NCBI GenBank assembly: GCA_934670175.1
Contig: CAKUOX010000010.1
Span: 1-59,445, forward strand
DNA from: an uncultured Clostridia bacterium
GTDB taxonomy: Bacteria; Bacillota; Clostridia; Christensenellales; Aristaeellaceae
DNA: 59,445 nt
Direction of reading: 5' to 3'
In this document: positions 18,526-26,333 of the stretch, in pieces
How positions within the stretch are numbered: position 1 is the stretch's first letter
How the letters are laid out: each line of letters begins with the position of its first letter
Notes under the pieces: model-generated
What the model was told of the DNA's origin: nothing
The model's input: the letters and a program-made list of their open reading frames with translations, nothing else
The model's database searches: none
Position numbers and translations under genes: made by a program

Positions 18526-19356
18526 CTACTCCACATTGGCCTGCACGGAATCGCGCATGTGGCGCATCGCAGGCTGGAAGGCCTCGTAATCGTCATAGGC
18601 GCAAAGGAAATGGAAGCAGAACAGATAGCGCTCGAAGTAGGTCATGATCACATAGCCCTGGATCTCCTGATTGCCGTCGTAGGCCAGATAGGTAGTAGCC
18701 AGCGCGTCATTGCCCATGAACTTGGTCTCGGTGTCCAGCTGCGTTTCGACTCTAAATGTAGATTCGTCGTACTGACTGCGCAGGGTTTTGAAATAGGACG
18801 CGAGCTCCTCCTTGAATTCCGTTTCACCGCTGCACTTGTGGCGCAGCTGCTTCATCGTGACCGCCACGCGCGCGGGATACACCGTGCCGTTTTCAAGCGG
18901 CTGCACATAGCACACCGTAGAACGACCGGGAACGTTCGTCCAGCCGGTGGGATAATCAAACTTGAAGCCCAGGCCGGAGCCGACCACGCTGGAGTAGCCG
19001 GAAACCGCCGTGTTCGGCTGGGGCGTAGGACTCACGAAGGGCTGCGCCGGCGCGGATCCATTGGACGTGTCCTGCGCATCTGCCGGAGCGTCCTGCGCGT
19101 CCTGCGCAGGTTCAGTATTATCAAAATCGTTGCTCGCAGCGTCCCATTCCGCCGAATCGATCTCCTGCGGCGGGTTCTGCGCCTCCATGGCGCCCACGAG
19201 GCCGCCGTCTGACGATGCTGCCGCAGCCGTTTCCTGCGGCGCAAAATCACCGCCATTGTCGACAGCCTCCTGCGGCGTTGAGACCTTGCGGTCACAGCCG
19301 GACAGCGGCAGCGCTACGCAGCAGAGCGCCAGCACGATACAGATGATCTTCCTCAA
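18526..19356 (-). CDS. Predicted lipoprotein with PsbP-like C-terminal domain
   Basis: 276 residues. A lipoprotein signal (MRKIICIVLALCCVALPLSGC) places Cys21 at the lipobox LSGC. Residues 22-125 are a low-complexity, Asp/Ala/Gln/Pro-rich linker likely spanning the wall. From about 126 a folded domain begins (YSSVVGSGLGFKFDYPTGW, RVAVTMKQL, QEIQGYVIMTYFERYLF), resembling PsbP/MOG1-like lipoproteins of Firmicutes. Function unknown. The start is TTG with AAGGAGG upstream. It lies 18 bases after murC, so the two are probably co-transcribed and the protein may belong to envelope assembly. Confidence 0.75.
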   Translation of the reverse strand: MRKIICIVLALCCVALPLSGCDRKVSTPQEAVDNGGDFAPQETAAAASSDGGLVGAMEAQNPPQEIDSAEWDAASNDFDNTEPAQDAQDAPADAQDTSNGSAPAQPFVSPTPQPNTAVSGYSSVVGSGLGFKFDYPTGWTNVPGRSTVCYVQPLENGTVYPARVAVTMKQLRHKCSGETEFKEELASYFKTLRSQYDESTFRVETQLDTETKFMGNDALATTYLAYDGNQEIQGYVIMTYFERYLFCFHFLCAYDDYEAFQPAMRHMRDSVQANVE

Positions 19357-19374
19357 TGTAACCGCCTCCTTGCC

Positions 19375-20769
19375 TCAGCGCGGGGTATCGCCATGCTTGG
19401 CGATCTGTTCGTTCAAAAGGTCAATATCGCCGCAGCCATGGCTGATCATCAAATCGCCCGGCTGCCAGTGCGCGCGCAGGTAGGCCTCCGCATCGTCAAA
19501 GGTGGGGGTAAGCACGGCGTCCACACCGCGCGCCCTCAGCGGCGCGATCAGCATTTCGGAGGAAATATCGCCCGGATCGGTCTCGCGCGCGGCGCAGATG
19601 TCGGTGATCAGCACGCGGTCCGCGCGGTCAAAGGTCTCCAGAAACTGGTTAAACAGCGTCTTTGTGCGGGAATAGGTATGCGGCTGAAACACGCACCAGA
19701 GCGTCCTGTGCGGCTGCAGACTCGCAATCTCCAGCGCATTTTTGATCTCGGCGGGATTGTGGCCGTAGTCCGTGTAGCATTTCACGTCGTCGGTGACGCT
19801 GGTCAGCTCAAAGCGCCGGTGTGCGCCGATGAAATTCTCCAGCGCGTCAGCCACCTTTTGCATATCCAGTCCGCGAATGTAGCAAACGGCAATGACCGCC
19901 AGACTGTCCAGCATATTGCACTTGCAGGACACGCCGACATGGAATTTGCCCAGCGACTGACCGTTCAGCACGGCCTCAAAGTGCGCGCGGCCAAGCTCGT
20001 CGTAGCCCAGATCTACGGCGCGCAGATCGCAGCTTTCGTCGAGACCATATGTAAGGTGGTTGCACCTGGCGCCCTCGCATACGCGGCGCGCGCGCACATC
20101 GTCGCCCCAGGCCACGCACCAGCCGTCTTCCGGCAGCAGCGCGGCATACCTGGCAAACGCCGATTCGATATGATCTATATCGCGGTAGTAGTCGAGGTGA
20201 TCCTCGTCTATATTGGTGATGATGGCGACGGTCGGCTTGAAATGCAGAAAGCTCTCGCGGAATTCGCATGCCTCGCAGATAAAATCGTCGCCCGCACCGC
20301 GCCGCGTACTGCCGCCGATGAAGTCCAGCTCACCGCCGATATGAATGGTAGGATCGAGCCCAGCGCTCATGAAGCACTGCGCAAGCATGGATGTGGTGGT
20401 CGTTTTGCCGTGCGTGCCGCTCACGCCCACGGCAAAGCGGCTGCCGGACATCAGCTGACCGATCAGATCGCAGCGCTCGATCTGGGGAATGCCCAGCCGG
20501 GCAGCCTCCGCGCGCTCGGGGTTCTCGGGCGCAATCGCCGCAGAATACACGATTACGTCCGCGCCGTGCACGTTGGCCGCATCGTGACCGATTGCGACGC
20601 GAATGCCGGCCTCCTCCAGATGCTCCGTCTTATGCGAACGGGTCTTATCCGAACCGGAAACGATGTAGCCCTCGGAATTGAGCAGCGCTGCCAGACCCGA
20701 CATGGAGCTGCCGCCGATACCGATGAAGTGCACCCGGCGACCCTTGTATTTGAATATGTTCTCGACCAT
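19375..20769 (-). CDS. murC: UDP-N-acetylmuramate--L-alanine ligase
   Basis: 464 residues. The Mur ligase N-domain begins FIGIGGSSMSGLAALL, the ATP loop is SGTHGKTTTTSMLAQ, and family marks TNIDEDHLDYYRD and CYTDYGHNPAEIK follow. It adds L-alanine to UDP-MurNAc in cytoplasmic peptidoglycan synthesis. The ATG at 20769 follows AGAGG; the frame continues upstream to 20829 through the promoter, so that start is rejected. No other mur gene is adjacent, as is common for murC in Clostridia. Confidence 0.93.
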   Translation of the reverse strand: MVENIFKYKGRRVHFIGIGGSSMSGLAALLNSEGYIVSGSDKTRSHKTEHLEEAGIRVAIGHDAANVHGADVIVYSAAIAPENPERAEAARLGIPQIERCDLIGQLMSGSRFAVGVSGTHGKTTTTSMLAQCFMSAGLDPTIHIGGELDFIGGSTRRGAGDDFICEACEFRESFLHFKPTVAIITNIDEDHLDYYRDIDHIESAFARYAALLPEDGWCVAWGDDVRARRVCEGARCNHLTYGLDESCDLRAVDLGYDELGRAHFEAVLNGQSLGKFHVGVSCKCNMLDSLAVIAVCYIRGLDMQKVADALENFIGAHRRFELTSVTDDVKCYTDYGHNPAEIKNALEIASLQPHRTLWCVFQPHTYSRTKTLFNQFLETFDRADRVLITDICAARETDPGDISSEMLIAPLRARGVDAVLTPTFDDAEAYLRAHWQPGDLMISHGCGDIDLLNEQIAKHGDTPR

Positions 20770-20800
20770 ACAAAACAACCTCTCAAAACTAATCGTATCT

Positions 20801-20829
20801 ATTATAATGGAAAAACGGAAATTCTTCAA
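20801..20829 (-). promoter_or_regulatory. murC promoter
   Basis: On the minus strand: TTGAAG (20829-20824), 17-base spacer, TATAAT (20806-20801). Confidence 0.7.
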
Positions 20830-20863
20830 GCCGAAGCGAATAAAACCGGCCTAAACTGCGTTA

Positions 20864-20946
20864 AAAATTCGGACATGCGGCCAAATGCTTTAAAATCTAA
20901 CAATTACGAATTATAATATATAAAAGCACAACGAACATTCGGAAAT
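20864..20946 (-). promoter_or_regulatory. Two PurBox-like sites upstream of purR
   Basis: Read on the minus strand, 20876-20864 (ATGTCCGAATTTT) and 20946-20934 (ATTTCCGAATGTT) each fit 11 of 13 positions of the Gram-positive PurBox AWWWCCGAACWWT, with the same C-to-T change. They flank a TATAAT at 20912-20917. Autoregulation by PurR is known in Bacillus; here it is inferred. Confidence 0.4.
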
Positions 20947-20960
20947 TGGAGGCTGAGCCC

Positions 20961-21782
20961 ATGGATAAGATCAAGCGCAACGAGCGTCTCGGCGCGATGA
21001 CCAGAATTTTGACGAACGCACCCAACCGTATTCACACGCTGGGCGAGTTCTGCGAGATGTTCGGCGCAGCAAAATCCACCATCAGCGAGGACATCGATCT
21101 GGTGAGCAAGGCCTTCGAGCAGTTCGATCTAGGCGTGATCGAGACTGTGGCAGGCGCGGCAGGCGGCGTGCGTTATCGTGCGATTCCCAGCCATGCGCGC
21201 GCAAAGCGCGTGTTGGAAGCGCTTGCTAGGCGTTTGCAGGAGCCCGGCAGGATGCTGCCCGGCGGCTTTCTGTATACCTCGGACGTCACGGCGGAATCCG
21301 AAACAGCGCAGGCGCTTGGCGAAATCCTGGCCACGCCATATTACGACAAGGCGCCGGATTTCGTGTTGACCATGGAAACCAAGGGCATTCCCATCGCGCT
21401 GATGACGGCGCGCATGCTCAACGTGCCGCTGGTGATCGCGCGCCGCGACAGCCGCGCCTACGAGGGCTCGGCGGTGAAGATCAACTATATCGCAGGCGGC
21501 GGCAGCGACCGTATCGAGACCATGGCGCTCGCGCGCCGCGCCGTGAATCCGGGACAGCGCGCACTGATCGTGGATGACTTTATGAAGGGCGGCGGAACGC
21601 TGCAGGGCATGGTGGACATGATGCGCGAATTCCAGGCTGAGGTCGTGGGCGTATGCGTGATGATTGCTACGGCGACGCCCGCCGAAAAGCGCGTCAAAGG
21701 CGCGCACTCCCTGCTCGTGCTGGACGGCTTCGACAGCAACACCGGCAATGCCATCGTACGTCCGGCCGAGGCCTACCTGTAA
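20961..21782 (+). CDS. purR: Purine operon repressor PurR (Gram-positive type)
   Basis: 273 residues. An N-terminal winged-helix domain (IKRNERLGAMTRILTNAPNR, GAAKSTISEDIDLVSKAF) is joined to a phosphoribosyltransferase-like domain containing the PRPP loop LIVDDFMKGGGTLQGMVDMM. In Bacillus PRPP releases PurR from paired PurBoxes; purine genes themselves are not in this window. The ATG at 20961 follows TTGGAGG; an in-frame TTG at 20946 overlaps that site. Two PurBox-like sequences lie upstream. Confidence 0.93.
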   Translation: MDKIKRNERLGAMTRILTNAPNRIHTLGEFCEMFGAAKSTISEDIDLVSKAFEQFDLGVIETVAGAAGGVRYRAIPSHARAKRVLEALARRLQEPGRMLPGGFLYTSDVTAESETAQALGEILATPYYDKAPDFVLTMETKGIPIALMTARMLNVPLVIARRDSRAYEGSAVKINYIAGGGSDRIETMALARRAVNPGQRALIVDDFMKGGGTLQGMVDMMREFQAEVVGVCVMIATATPAEKRVKGAHSLLVLDGFDSNTGNAIVRPAEAYL

Positions 21783-21806
21783 GCAAAGATCAGACCTGAA
21801 TGAGCA

Positions 21807-21837
21807 CCTGTATTCGCCGCAAGGCTGAATACAGGTA
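21807..21837 (+). terminator. purR terminator
   Basis: A perfect 10-bp stem (21807-21816 with 21828-21837), 11-base loop, followed by an AT-rich tail (acttattata). Confidence 0.7.
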
Positions 21838-22017
21838 CTTATTATATAGTTACATATTAAAATGATTTAGTCACATCACAAAAGACTCGAAATCTGCCGA
21901 AGCGCGGCGAAGGTCCCAAATGCTGCTTATCGCAGTAAAAACAGGCCGTGTAATTACGCAGTTGTGGAAATCAATAGTTGCTTTAATGTTAAATAATTAA
22001 GACACATGAATTTGACG

Positions 22018-22045
22018 TTGACAATTTGTCAAAAATCCTTAGAAT
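22018..22045 (+). promoter_or_regulatory. Promoter with overlapping operator-like palindrome
   Basis: TTGACA (22018-22023), 16-base spacer, TAGAAT (22040-22045). The -35 lies inside a palindrome, ttgacaatttgtcaa (22018-22032; 7-bp arms around one base), well placed for a repressor. The regulator is unknown. Confidence 0.65.
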
Positions 22046-22113
22046 TATAAGTGACGGATGTTATTATGTCCGATGTCCTTATATGCAAAAGTGAACAGGT
22101 GGAGGAATGACAA

Positions 22114-22722
22114 GTGATTCGCAGGACGCAAAGCGAGAGCAAACGCCACAGCATGGGCATGCCTTATATGACCCAGGAAATGGCCAGCATACTCGCTGAA
22201 TTGGAGCGTGAAACGGGCGATGCTTCGCTTTCGCAGAGCTTTTATTTCAGCCCGACCGCTATTACGCATATCCGCCGGCTTATTGAGATGGGCGGAACGA
22301 TCATTACAGACACGACGCTGGTTGCCAACGGAATCGACATTTCGCTGATGGGCAACAAGGGGGCAAAGGTTGCCTGCTTCATTGACGAGCCGCAGGTCAT
22401 TTCACTGGCAGAACAGCGCAGGGTAACCCGCGCCGAGATCGCGGTGGATTATGGTCTGGCGCTGAGCGGCCCGAAGCTCATGGTCGTGGGCAGTGCGCCT
22501 GCCGCGATCAACCGCATGATTCGCCGCCGTCAGCATGAGCCGATGAGCGATGTGTGCGTGCTGGCCACAGCCACGGGCTTTGCCAGCGTGGTACAGCTCA
22601 AGGAACGCCTGATTGACAGCGATCTTATGTCCATCGTGGTGCGCGGCAAAAAGGGCGGCATCCCGATGGCGATCACCGTCATTAATACGATTCTTCGTGA
22701 AATATCCAAAAATGCAAAATAA
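22114..22722 (+). CDS. CbiC/CobH-like protein (precorrin-8X methylmutase fold) lacking the catalytic His
   Basis: 202 residues from a GTG eight bases after GGAGG. The order of motifs is that of CbiC/CobH: FYFSPTAITHIRRLIEMGGT, IITDTTLVANGI, a SAP/NAP-like VVGSAPAAINRMIR, the LATATGFASVVQLKERLI stretch and the closing VVRGKKGGIPMAITVINTIL. In an ungapped alignment to CobH from memory (H-A-C-G…FVFSP), the catalytic histidine position reads Arg32 (R-E-T-G…FYFSP). CbiC normally moves a methyl group on precorrin-8 in cobalamin synthesis; with no other cobalamin gene here and this substitution, that activity is doubtful. It appears to be transcribed alone. Confidence 0.75.
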   Translation: MIRRTQSESKRHSMGMPYMTQEMASILAELERETGDASLSQSFYFSPTAITHIRRLIEMGGTIITDTTLVANGIDISLMGNKGAKVACFIDEPQVISLAEQRRVTRAEIAVDYGLALSGPKLMVVGSAPAAINRMIRRRQHEPMSDVCVLATATGFASVVQLKERLIDSDLMSIVVRGKKGGIPMAITVINTILREISKNAK

Positions 22723-22730
22723 ATGAGCGG

Positions 22731-22768
22731 CTGCGCCGGTACATATGCTTCGGCGCGCGCATTTTTGA
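22731..22768 (+). terminator. Possible terminator after the CbiC-like gene
   Basis: A short GC-rich inverted repeat (gcgccg/cggcgc) followed by cgcgcattttt, beginning about ten bases after the stop. Confidence 0.5.
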
Positions 22769-22865
22769 AACATAGAATTCGTAAAGCCAGCATTTCGCGG
22801 GTCGGCATGTCCATTGAGAGCATGCCGACAATTCGTTGACAGGCATGGCGATACATACCTCAGCC

Positions 22866-22894
22866 TTTACGTTTATCGTGAAATCTGCTACAAT
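22866..22894 (+). promoter_or_regulatory. Promoter of the aldo/keto reductase gene
   Basis: TTTACG (22866-22871), 17-base spacer, TACAAT (22889-22894). Confidence 0.65.
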
Positions 22895-22950
22895 AATCTG
22901 GATGGCCGTGCGAGCGAATAAGAGCGCGCGGCAGAAGGAGCAGAGAGCAT

Positions 22951-23958
22951 ATGCTATATGGAAACGTGAAAAATGTGGAAAAGCCGGTATCACGCATCGT
23001 GTTCGGCACGGCAACGCCGGTGCTGTTTGCCGCATTCCGCTCGGTCTACGGCGAAGCGCCGGATTTTAAGGAGCGTTTGGACAAGGCCTTTAAGCTGCTG
23101 GACGATATGTACGCTCTGGGCATCAACTGCTTTGACTGTGCGGATCATTACGGCGAGGAGCCGCTTGGCGAATGGCTGGATGCGCGCGGATTGTACGACA
23201 AGGTCGTAGTTCTGGCCAAGGGCGCGCACCACAACCGCTGGCGCAAACGCGTGACGGACTTTGATATTCTGCACGACGCGCACAACACGCTCGCCAAGCT
23301 CAGAACGCGGAAGCTGGACATGTATCTGCTGCACCGCGACGATCCGACTGTGGCGGTCGGCCCGATCATGGATGCGCTGAACCGGCTTCACGACGAGGGT
23401 AAGATCGGTGTGCTGGGCGCTTCAAACTGGACGATTGAGCGCTTTGAAGAAGCGAACAACTACGCCCTGCAGCATGGCCTCCAGCCGTTTACCGTGACCA
23501 GCCCGAATTTCGGCCTGGCCGATCAGGTGAACGACCCCTGGGGCGGCGGCTGCGTTACGATCTCCGGCCCGAACGGCGCGGCTGCGCGACGCTATTACGC
23601 CGAAAACGGCGTGCCGGTGTTCGCCTATTCGCCGCTCGCACGCGGCCTGTTTTCCGGGAAATTCACCAGCGCGCATCCGGAGGACGCGGCAAAGTATATG
23701 GATGAAGCGGGGCTTAAGGGATACGCCTGCCCTGAAAACTTCGAACGCCTGCGCCGCTGCGAGCTGCTGGCCGCAGAAAAACAGGTGCCAGTGGCGCAGG
23801 TCGCCATGGCATGGATCTTCAACCGGCAGCCCCTTGATGTGTTCGCGCTGAGCGGCTCGACGCATGTGGAGAATATGAAGCTGAATATTGCTGCGAGCGA
23901 AATGAAGCTCTCGCCGGCGGAATGCGCGTGGCTGGATCTTGAAACGGACGATCGATAA
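22951..23958 (+). CDS. Aldo/keto reductase
   Basis: 335 residues of the AKR superfamily (NAD(P)H-dependent TIM barrel). The catalytic tetrad can be placed: Asp and Tyr in NCFDCADHYGEEPLGEWL, Lys in VVLAKGAHH, His in MYLLHRDDPTV. GVLGASNWTIERFEEA and the C-terminal PLDVFALSGSTHVENMKLN match the cofactor-binding end. Substrate unknown. The ATG follows AAGGAG, and both a promoter and a strong terminator surround it, so it is probably a single-gene unit. Confidence 0.9.
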   Translation: MLYGNVKNVEKPVSRIVFGTATPVLFAAFRSVYGEAPDFKERLDKAFKLLDDMYALGINCFDCADHYGEEPLGEWLDARGLYDKVVVLAKGAHHNRWRKRVTDFDILHDAHNTLAKLRTRKLDMYLLHRDDPTVAVGPIMDALNRLHDEGKIGVLGASNWTIERFEEANNYALQHGLQPFTVTSPNFGLADQVNDPWGGGCVTISGPNGAAARRYYAENGVPVFAYSPLARGLFSGKFTSAHPEDAAKYMDEAGLKGYACPENFERLRRCELLAAEKQVPVAQVAMAWIFNRQPLDVFALSGSTHVENMKLNIAASEMKLSPAECAWLDLETDDR

Positions 23959-23976
23959 TACCTGTCTTAATATGCA

Positions 23977-24012
23977 AAAAAGCGCCGGCCTCGAAATGAA
24001 GCCGGCGCTTTT
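23977..24012. terminator. Bidirectional terminator
   Basis: A perfect stem (about 23978-23989 with 24001-24012) topped by an 11-base loop with A and T runs on the two sides, serving the convergent reductase and deacetylase genes. Confidence 0.9.
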
Positions 24013-24015
24013 CGA

Positions 24016-24723
24016 TCAGGGCAGCAGGCGCTTGGTGGTCAGGCGCAGATAATTGAGGTTCGGCCGGAAGCCCTCCGCGTAATCCGCGCCGCTCTGGAAG
24101 CCGCGCACGCGGGAGCAGCAACGCACGAAGTCCAGGAAATCGATGTGGTCATGGTCGCGCATCCAGTCGATCTGGGACTTGTGGCAGGCCAACGCTTCAA
24201 GCTTGAGCTCGATGGTATCGGTGATGTCCACATATTCCGTCGGAATAAAGCCGACGCCGGAAAGCGTGTCCATATGATAGATGGGGCAGGTGGGCGCCAC
24301 GGGCGTGGTCGCCGTCAGATCGTAATGCGCCAGACTTGCGGCGAAGGACGCGCGCATGACCGACTGATAGGTCTGCACATGGTCGTTCATATAATCCTTT
24401 TCAAAATGGGTGATGATCAGATCGGGCTGCGTTTCGCGCACCACGGCTGCCAGGCGGTTGATCAGCTCGTCGTTTTCAGCAGTGACATACAGATCCCCGA
24501 TGTCGATGCTGTAATGCTTTGCGCCGATGACCTTTGCGGCGTTCTCCGCTTCCTGGAAACGAATGGCGCGCAGCTCATCCTGCATGATGATCGCGTGGCC
24601 GAGGTTACCGTTGGCCACATGGCAAACGGATACGTTATGACCGAGCTTGACGTATTTGGCCAGCGTGCCGTAGCAGCCGATTTCCAAATCGTCTGGATGA
24701 CATCCAACAGCAAGTATATTCAT
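24016..24723 (-). CDS. PIG-L/LmbE family deacetylase
   Basis: 235 residues. The zinc site motif HPDD is at residues 9-12 (AVGCHPDDLEIGCYGTL), with the third ligand region THFEKDYMNDHVQTY. Members remove N-acetyl groups from GlcNAc-containing small molecules such as bacillithiol or mycothiol precursors or sugars; the exact substrate is not evident. AGGAGG precedes the ATG. It lies 48 bases after uridine kinase and is probably co-transcribed with it. Confidence 0.88.
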   Translation of the reverse strand: MNILAVGCHPDDLEIGCYGTLAKYVKLGHNVSVCHVANGNLGHAIIMQDELRAIRFQEAENAAKVIGAKHYSIDIGDLYVTAENDELINRLAAVVRETQPDLIITHFEKDYMNDHVQTYQSVMRASFAASLAHYDLTATTPVAPTCPIYHMDTLSGVGFIPTEYVDITDTIELKLEALACHKSQIDWMRDHDHIDFLDFVRCCSRVRGFQSGADYAEGFRPNLNYLRLTTKRLLP

Positions 24724-24771
24724 TTTCTTTTCCTCCTGCGTTTGTTTACATTCGATCGCGCACTGCGGTGA

Positions 24772-25422
24772 TCAGTTTGCCGCTTGCGGAGCGGCTGCCG
24801 GTTCGGCGTTCTCCTCGCCGAGAAGTCCAGAATTGATATAATGGGCAAGTATATCGACAATGCGGGCATTCTTGCCGCCGCGCGCCACAATCAGATCCGC
24901 ATATTTCACATAATTGCGAATATACTTTTCATACATGGGCTTTACCGTATCCAGATACTGGCGGTAGATTCCCTCAATATCGCGGCCGCGGTCGCGAATA
25001 TCGCGCTTAACGCGGCGAAGCAGGCATACGTCCGGATCGACCTGAATGAAGATCTTGAAATCGATCAGATCGCGCACGCATTCATCATAGAAAATGTGCA
25101 GTCCCTCCAGCAGCACGACCTCTGCCGGTCGAATCAGCTCGTCGGCGTCGCAGCGGCGATGCTGCACATAGTCGTAGCACTTTGCGGTGATGGGCCGCCC
25201 CTCGCGCAGCGCAAACAGATCGTCGCGCAGCGCATCGTGCTCGAAGGCGTCCGGCTCATCATAATTGATGCGCGCGCGCTCCTCAAAGGTCATGTTCGGA
25301 TGATCCTTATAATAGGAATCCTGCTTCAAATAAACGCATTTCTGGTCAAGTCTGGCTTCCAATTCCCGCGCAAGCGTGGATTTGCCGCTTCCGCTTGCGC
25401 CGCAGATGCCGATGACAAGCAT
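24772..25422 (-). CDS. udk: Uridine kinase
   Basis: 216 residues. The P-loop GASGSGKST is near residue 8, followed by KQDSYYKDHPNM, INYDEPDAFEHDALRDDL and VLLEGLHIFYDECVRDLID, in the order of uridine/cytidine kinases. It phosphorylates uridine to UMP in pyrimidine salvage. The ATG at 25422 is seven bases after GAGGGGG; an ATG at 25437 precedes that ribosome site and is less likely. The C-terminus ends in an Ala/Pro-rich tail. Confidence 0.88.
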   Translation of the reverse strand: MLVIGICGASGSGKSTLARELEARLDQKCVYLKQDSYYKDHPNMTFEERARINYDEPDAFEHDALRDDLFALREGRPITAKCYDYVQHRRCDADELIRPAEVVLLEGLHIFYDECVRDLIDFKIFIQVDPDVCLLRRVKRDIRDRGRDIEGIYRQYLDTVKPMYEKYIRNYVKYADLIVARGGKNARIVDILAHYINSGLLGEENAEPAAAPQAAN

Positions 25423-25456
25423 GATAAGCCCCCTCATACATCAATTCCATGCGTAT

Positions 25457-25485
25457 ATGATAGCATAAAGAAGCGGCAAATTCAA
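25457..25485 (-). promoter_or_regulatory. udk promoter
   Basis: On the minus strand: TTGAAT (25485-25480), 17-base spacer, TATCAT (25462-25457). Confidence 0.65.
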
Positions 25486-25509
25486 TCCAAAAATCGGCGT
25501 GTGGTATAA

Positions 25510-26259
25510 TTATTGTGCCATACTTCTGACAACAAAATTAATGAATTCCTTGTTTGAGGGACATGTCGCCATGCGGTTGCCCAGGCTGCCGGACTGATGC
25601 GCGGCAGAGATGGCGTTTCGCATACAGCGCTCGATGCGAACGGGCGTGCTGTCCATATCGCGTGAGATTTCAAGATAGAGCCCTTTTGAAAGATTGCGCA
25701 TAAGGTCGGGATCGGTCTGTGCCAGGCGCACGGCCTCTGTAAGATAGCTGCAGCCGATCATCTTGGCGGGAACGCCGAGTGAAATGATGTAATTGCGGAT
25801 CTGGGCGATGTGCATTTCCGCGCTCTGCGCCGAAGCGGTATTGGCGCGGGCGGCAGCACGCCGGATTTTGCGCTTTGCCTGAACACAGGCGAGAATGGTG
25901 TGCCGCAACGATTGAAGATCAATGGGCTTGAAAAGGAAATAGGAAACGCCGGCCTCGCGCGCGGCCTCCAGCGCGACCTCGGAATAAAACCGCGTACAGC
26001 AGATCGTAGCGGGCGGTACGGGCAGCTCGTTGATGCAGCGCAGCAGGTTAAAGCCGTCGAGCCCCGGCAGTGCCAGTTCAAAAACCACGGCGTCCGGCTT
26101 TTCGATGCGCACCGCCTCCAGCGCTTCCTGGCCGTCGGACAGTGTTCCGATCACGCGCATATCTGGAATACTCTTCAGGAATAAGCGTGCCATTTCTGTA
26201 AAGTGTAAGTCAGCATCTGCAATCAGTATTCGAATTTCACTCACAGTAACCACATCCAT
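25510..26259 (-). CDS. Spo0A-family response regulator with altered phosphorylation site
   Basis: 249 residues. A receiver domain (about 7-125) is followed by a linker and a Spo0A-type DNA-binding domain (about 150-249): ISLGVPAKMIGCSYLTEAVR, RIERCMRNAISAAHQSG and the closing SNKEFINFVVRSM match Spo0A's helices and end. In the receiver, Thr89 and Lys111 are kept, but the acceptor position in PDAVVFELALPGLDG is Glu61 rather than Asp (codon GAA, 26079-26077), and the acidic pair reads Asp15-Ala16. Phosphorelay control as in Bacillus is therefore doubtful. ATG at 26259 is preferred; GTG at 26244 is possible, and neither has a strong ribosome site. It follows spoIIP with its own promoter. Confidence 0.82.
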   Translation of the reverse strand: MDVVTVSEIRILIADADLHFTEMARLFLKSIPDMRVIGTLSDGQEALEAVRIEKPDAVVFELALPGLDGFNLLRCINELPVPPATICCTRFYSEVALEAAREAGVSYFLFKPIDLQSLRHTILACVQAKRKIRRAAARANTASAQSAEMHIAQIRNYIISLGVPAKMIGCSYLTEAVRLAQTDPDLMRNLSKGLYLEISRDMDSTPVRIERCMRNAISAAHQSGSLGNRMATCPSNKEFINFVVRSMAQ

Positions 26260-26287
26260 TAGAAGCATTATTTGATTGCCGTATAAT

Positions 26288-26316
26288 AATCTATCATAAA
26301 TCACTAAAATTGTCAA
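26288..26316 (-). promoter_or_regulatory. Promoter of the Spo0A-like gene
   Basis: On the minus strand: TTGACA (26316-26311), 17-base spacer, TAGATT (26293-26288), in an AT-rich gap just after the spoIIP stop. Confidence 0.7.
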
Positions 26317-26333
26317 GTATTTGTTGTAATATT

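Larger units (their letters stand above)
21783..22113. other. Gene-free stretch: terminator plus upstream region of the CbiC-like gene
   Basis: 331 bases, A+T richer than the surroundings. It holds the purR terminator hairpin (21807-21837) and, at its right end, a promoter overlapped by a palindrome (22018-22045). I see no open frame or structured RNA in the central part. Confidence 0.6.
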
